Assembly: GCA_965284315.1 (NCBI GenBank)
Contig: OZ260072.1
Location: 2,728,001 to 2,792,000 of the forward strand
Length of the DNA stretch: 64,000 nt
From: PCRC01 sp017848435
GTDB lineage: Bacteria > Pseudomonadota > Gammaproteobacteria > Burkholderiales > Burkholderiaceae_C
Reading direction: 5' to 3'
A program made the translations under genes and the position numbers. Shown here in pieces: positions 63,507 through 64,000 of the stretch. Below the pieces are notes generated by a model. It was not told the origin of the DNA. It searched no databases and was given only the letters and a program-made list of their open reading frames with translations. Position 1 is the stretch's first letter, and every line of letters begins with the position of its first letter.

Positions 63507-64000
63507 CGCCCTTGCTCAAGAACTCGCTCTGCGGGTAGGTCTGCGCCAGCACGCGGCGTGTGTCGTCGCGCAGGTCGGTCAGGCCCAGCGCGTCGTAGGA
63601 ACGCATCAGAATGAAGGTGGCTTCTTCCAGCGAGGGCACGTCGCGGTAATCGGCGATCGCAATCTGCGCCCGGTTGATTGCGGCCACATAGGCGCCGCGG
63701 TTGTAGTAGTAGCGGGCCACGTGCACTTCGTACTGCGCCAGCGAGTTGACGATGTAGGTCATGCGCTGGCGGGCGTCGGGTGTGTAGCGCGAGTCGGGAA
63801 AGCGGGTGATGAGTTCCTTGAACGACTCAAACGATTCCTTGGCGGCTTTCTGGTCGCGCTCGGACAGGTCCTGCTGCATCAGGTTGCCAAAAATGCCCAG
63901 GTTGTCGTTGAAGTTGATCAGGCCTTTCAAGTACAGCGCGTAGTCCAGTGCCGGGCTGGACGGGTGCAGGCGCATGAAGCGGTCCAGCGTGGCCTGCGCC
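63469..64000 (-). CDS. bamD: Outer membrane assembly lipoprotein BamD (5' part outside window)
   Basis: About 176 C-terminal residues; the start with signal and lipobox is off the right edge. TPR-rich BamD segments are clear: LDRFMRLHPSSPALDYALYLKG, FESFKELITRFPDSRYTPDARQRM, HVARYYYNRGAYVAAINRAQ. Works with BamA in outer-membrane protein folding. Ends KTSKSPWWKLF. The stop lies within the dinG-type gene (convergent, 38-base overlap). Confidence 0.94.
   Translation of the reverse strand, partial: AQATLDRFMRLHPSSPALDYALYLKGLINFNDNLGIFGNLMQQDLSERDQKAAKESFESFKELITRFPDSRYTPDARQRMTYIVNSLAQYEVHVARYYYNRGAYVAAINRAQIAIADYRDVPSLEEATFILMRSYDALGLTDLRDDTRRVLAQTYPQSEFLSKGVKTSKSPWWKLF

Overview
This window is a GC-rich, densely packed bacterial chromosome segment, most likely from a beta-proteobacterium of the Comamonadaceae (Rhodoferax/Polaromonas type; genus is inference). 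The evidence is gene content and order typical of Burkholderiales (purD-hemF-nadD-rsfS-rlmH-maf-rng; smc-zipA-ligA-def; sucA-sucB-lpd-zapE; map-glnD), frequent ATGA stop/start overlaps, and short AT-rich and G-rich repeats that I recognise from this family. I see no prophage, insertion sequence, integrase, CRISPR array or rRNA operon. No gene-free stretch exceeds 300 bases.

Layout. 1-6044 (minus): a tight six-gene run reading yjgR-like HerA ATPase, EVE-domain protein, TPR protein, HupE/UreJ-like membrane protein, DUF1499 protein and a Tat-exported SorA-like sulfite dehydrogenase that runs off the left edge. 6119-12896 (plus): yebC, purD, hemF, nadD, rsfS, rlmH, maf, rng, mostly translationally coupled. 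12918-14735 (minus): msbA, divergent from tolB-pal-ybgF (14894-17553), then tcdA and two tRNA-Lys genes (TTT, CTT) closed by a strong terminator at 18723. 18820-26939 (minus): two small membrane-associated proteins, an ABC-F ATPase, prmB, and dapC-dapD-pilU-dapE, i.e. the succinylase branch of lysine/diaminopimelate synthesis with a type IV pilus retraction ATPase embedded in it.

27090-34286 (plus): smc, zipA-like, ligA, def (chromosome segregation, division, DNA ligation, protein maturation). 34352-39224 (minus): an Ala/Lys-rich exported protein, an unusual OmpA-domain protein without an export signal, glnD and map. 39374-43435 (plus): purL. 43440-51704 is the most accessory-like part: an NlpC/P60 lipoprotein with a possibly leaderless mRNA, an AcuI-type reductase, a PQQ sugar dehydrogenase, a cytochrome P460 coupled to an AhpD-like protein and divergent from an AraC regulator, an AbfD-like flavoprotein with altered iron-sulfur ligands divergent from a TetR regulator, and an isochorismatase-fold hydrolase. 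51798-63506 (plus): prpE, sucA-sucB-lpd, zapE, two small proteins and a DinG/YoaA helicase; bamD (minus) enters from the right edge.

Most of the window is conserved core metabolism. The best leads are (i) short repeat units that appear to have been captured in frame in dapE, purL and probably nadD, (ii) the AbfD-like protein that has lost two of four cluster ligands but carries a C-terminal Cys-Cys-x3-Cys motif, under what looks like a TetR-controlled divergent promoter, and (iii) the OmpA-fold protein lacking both a signal peptide and the peptidoglycan-binding Asp, behind an AT-rich leader with several inverted repeats. I did not find a clear multi-gene novel system.
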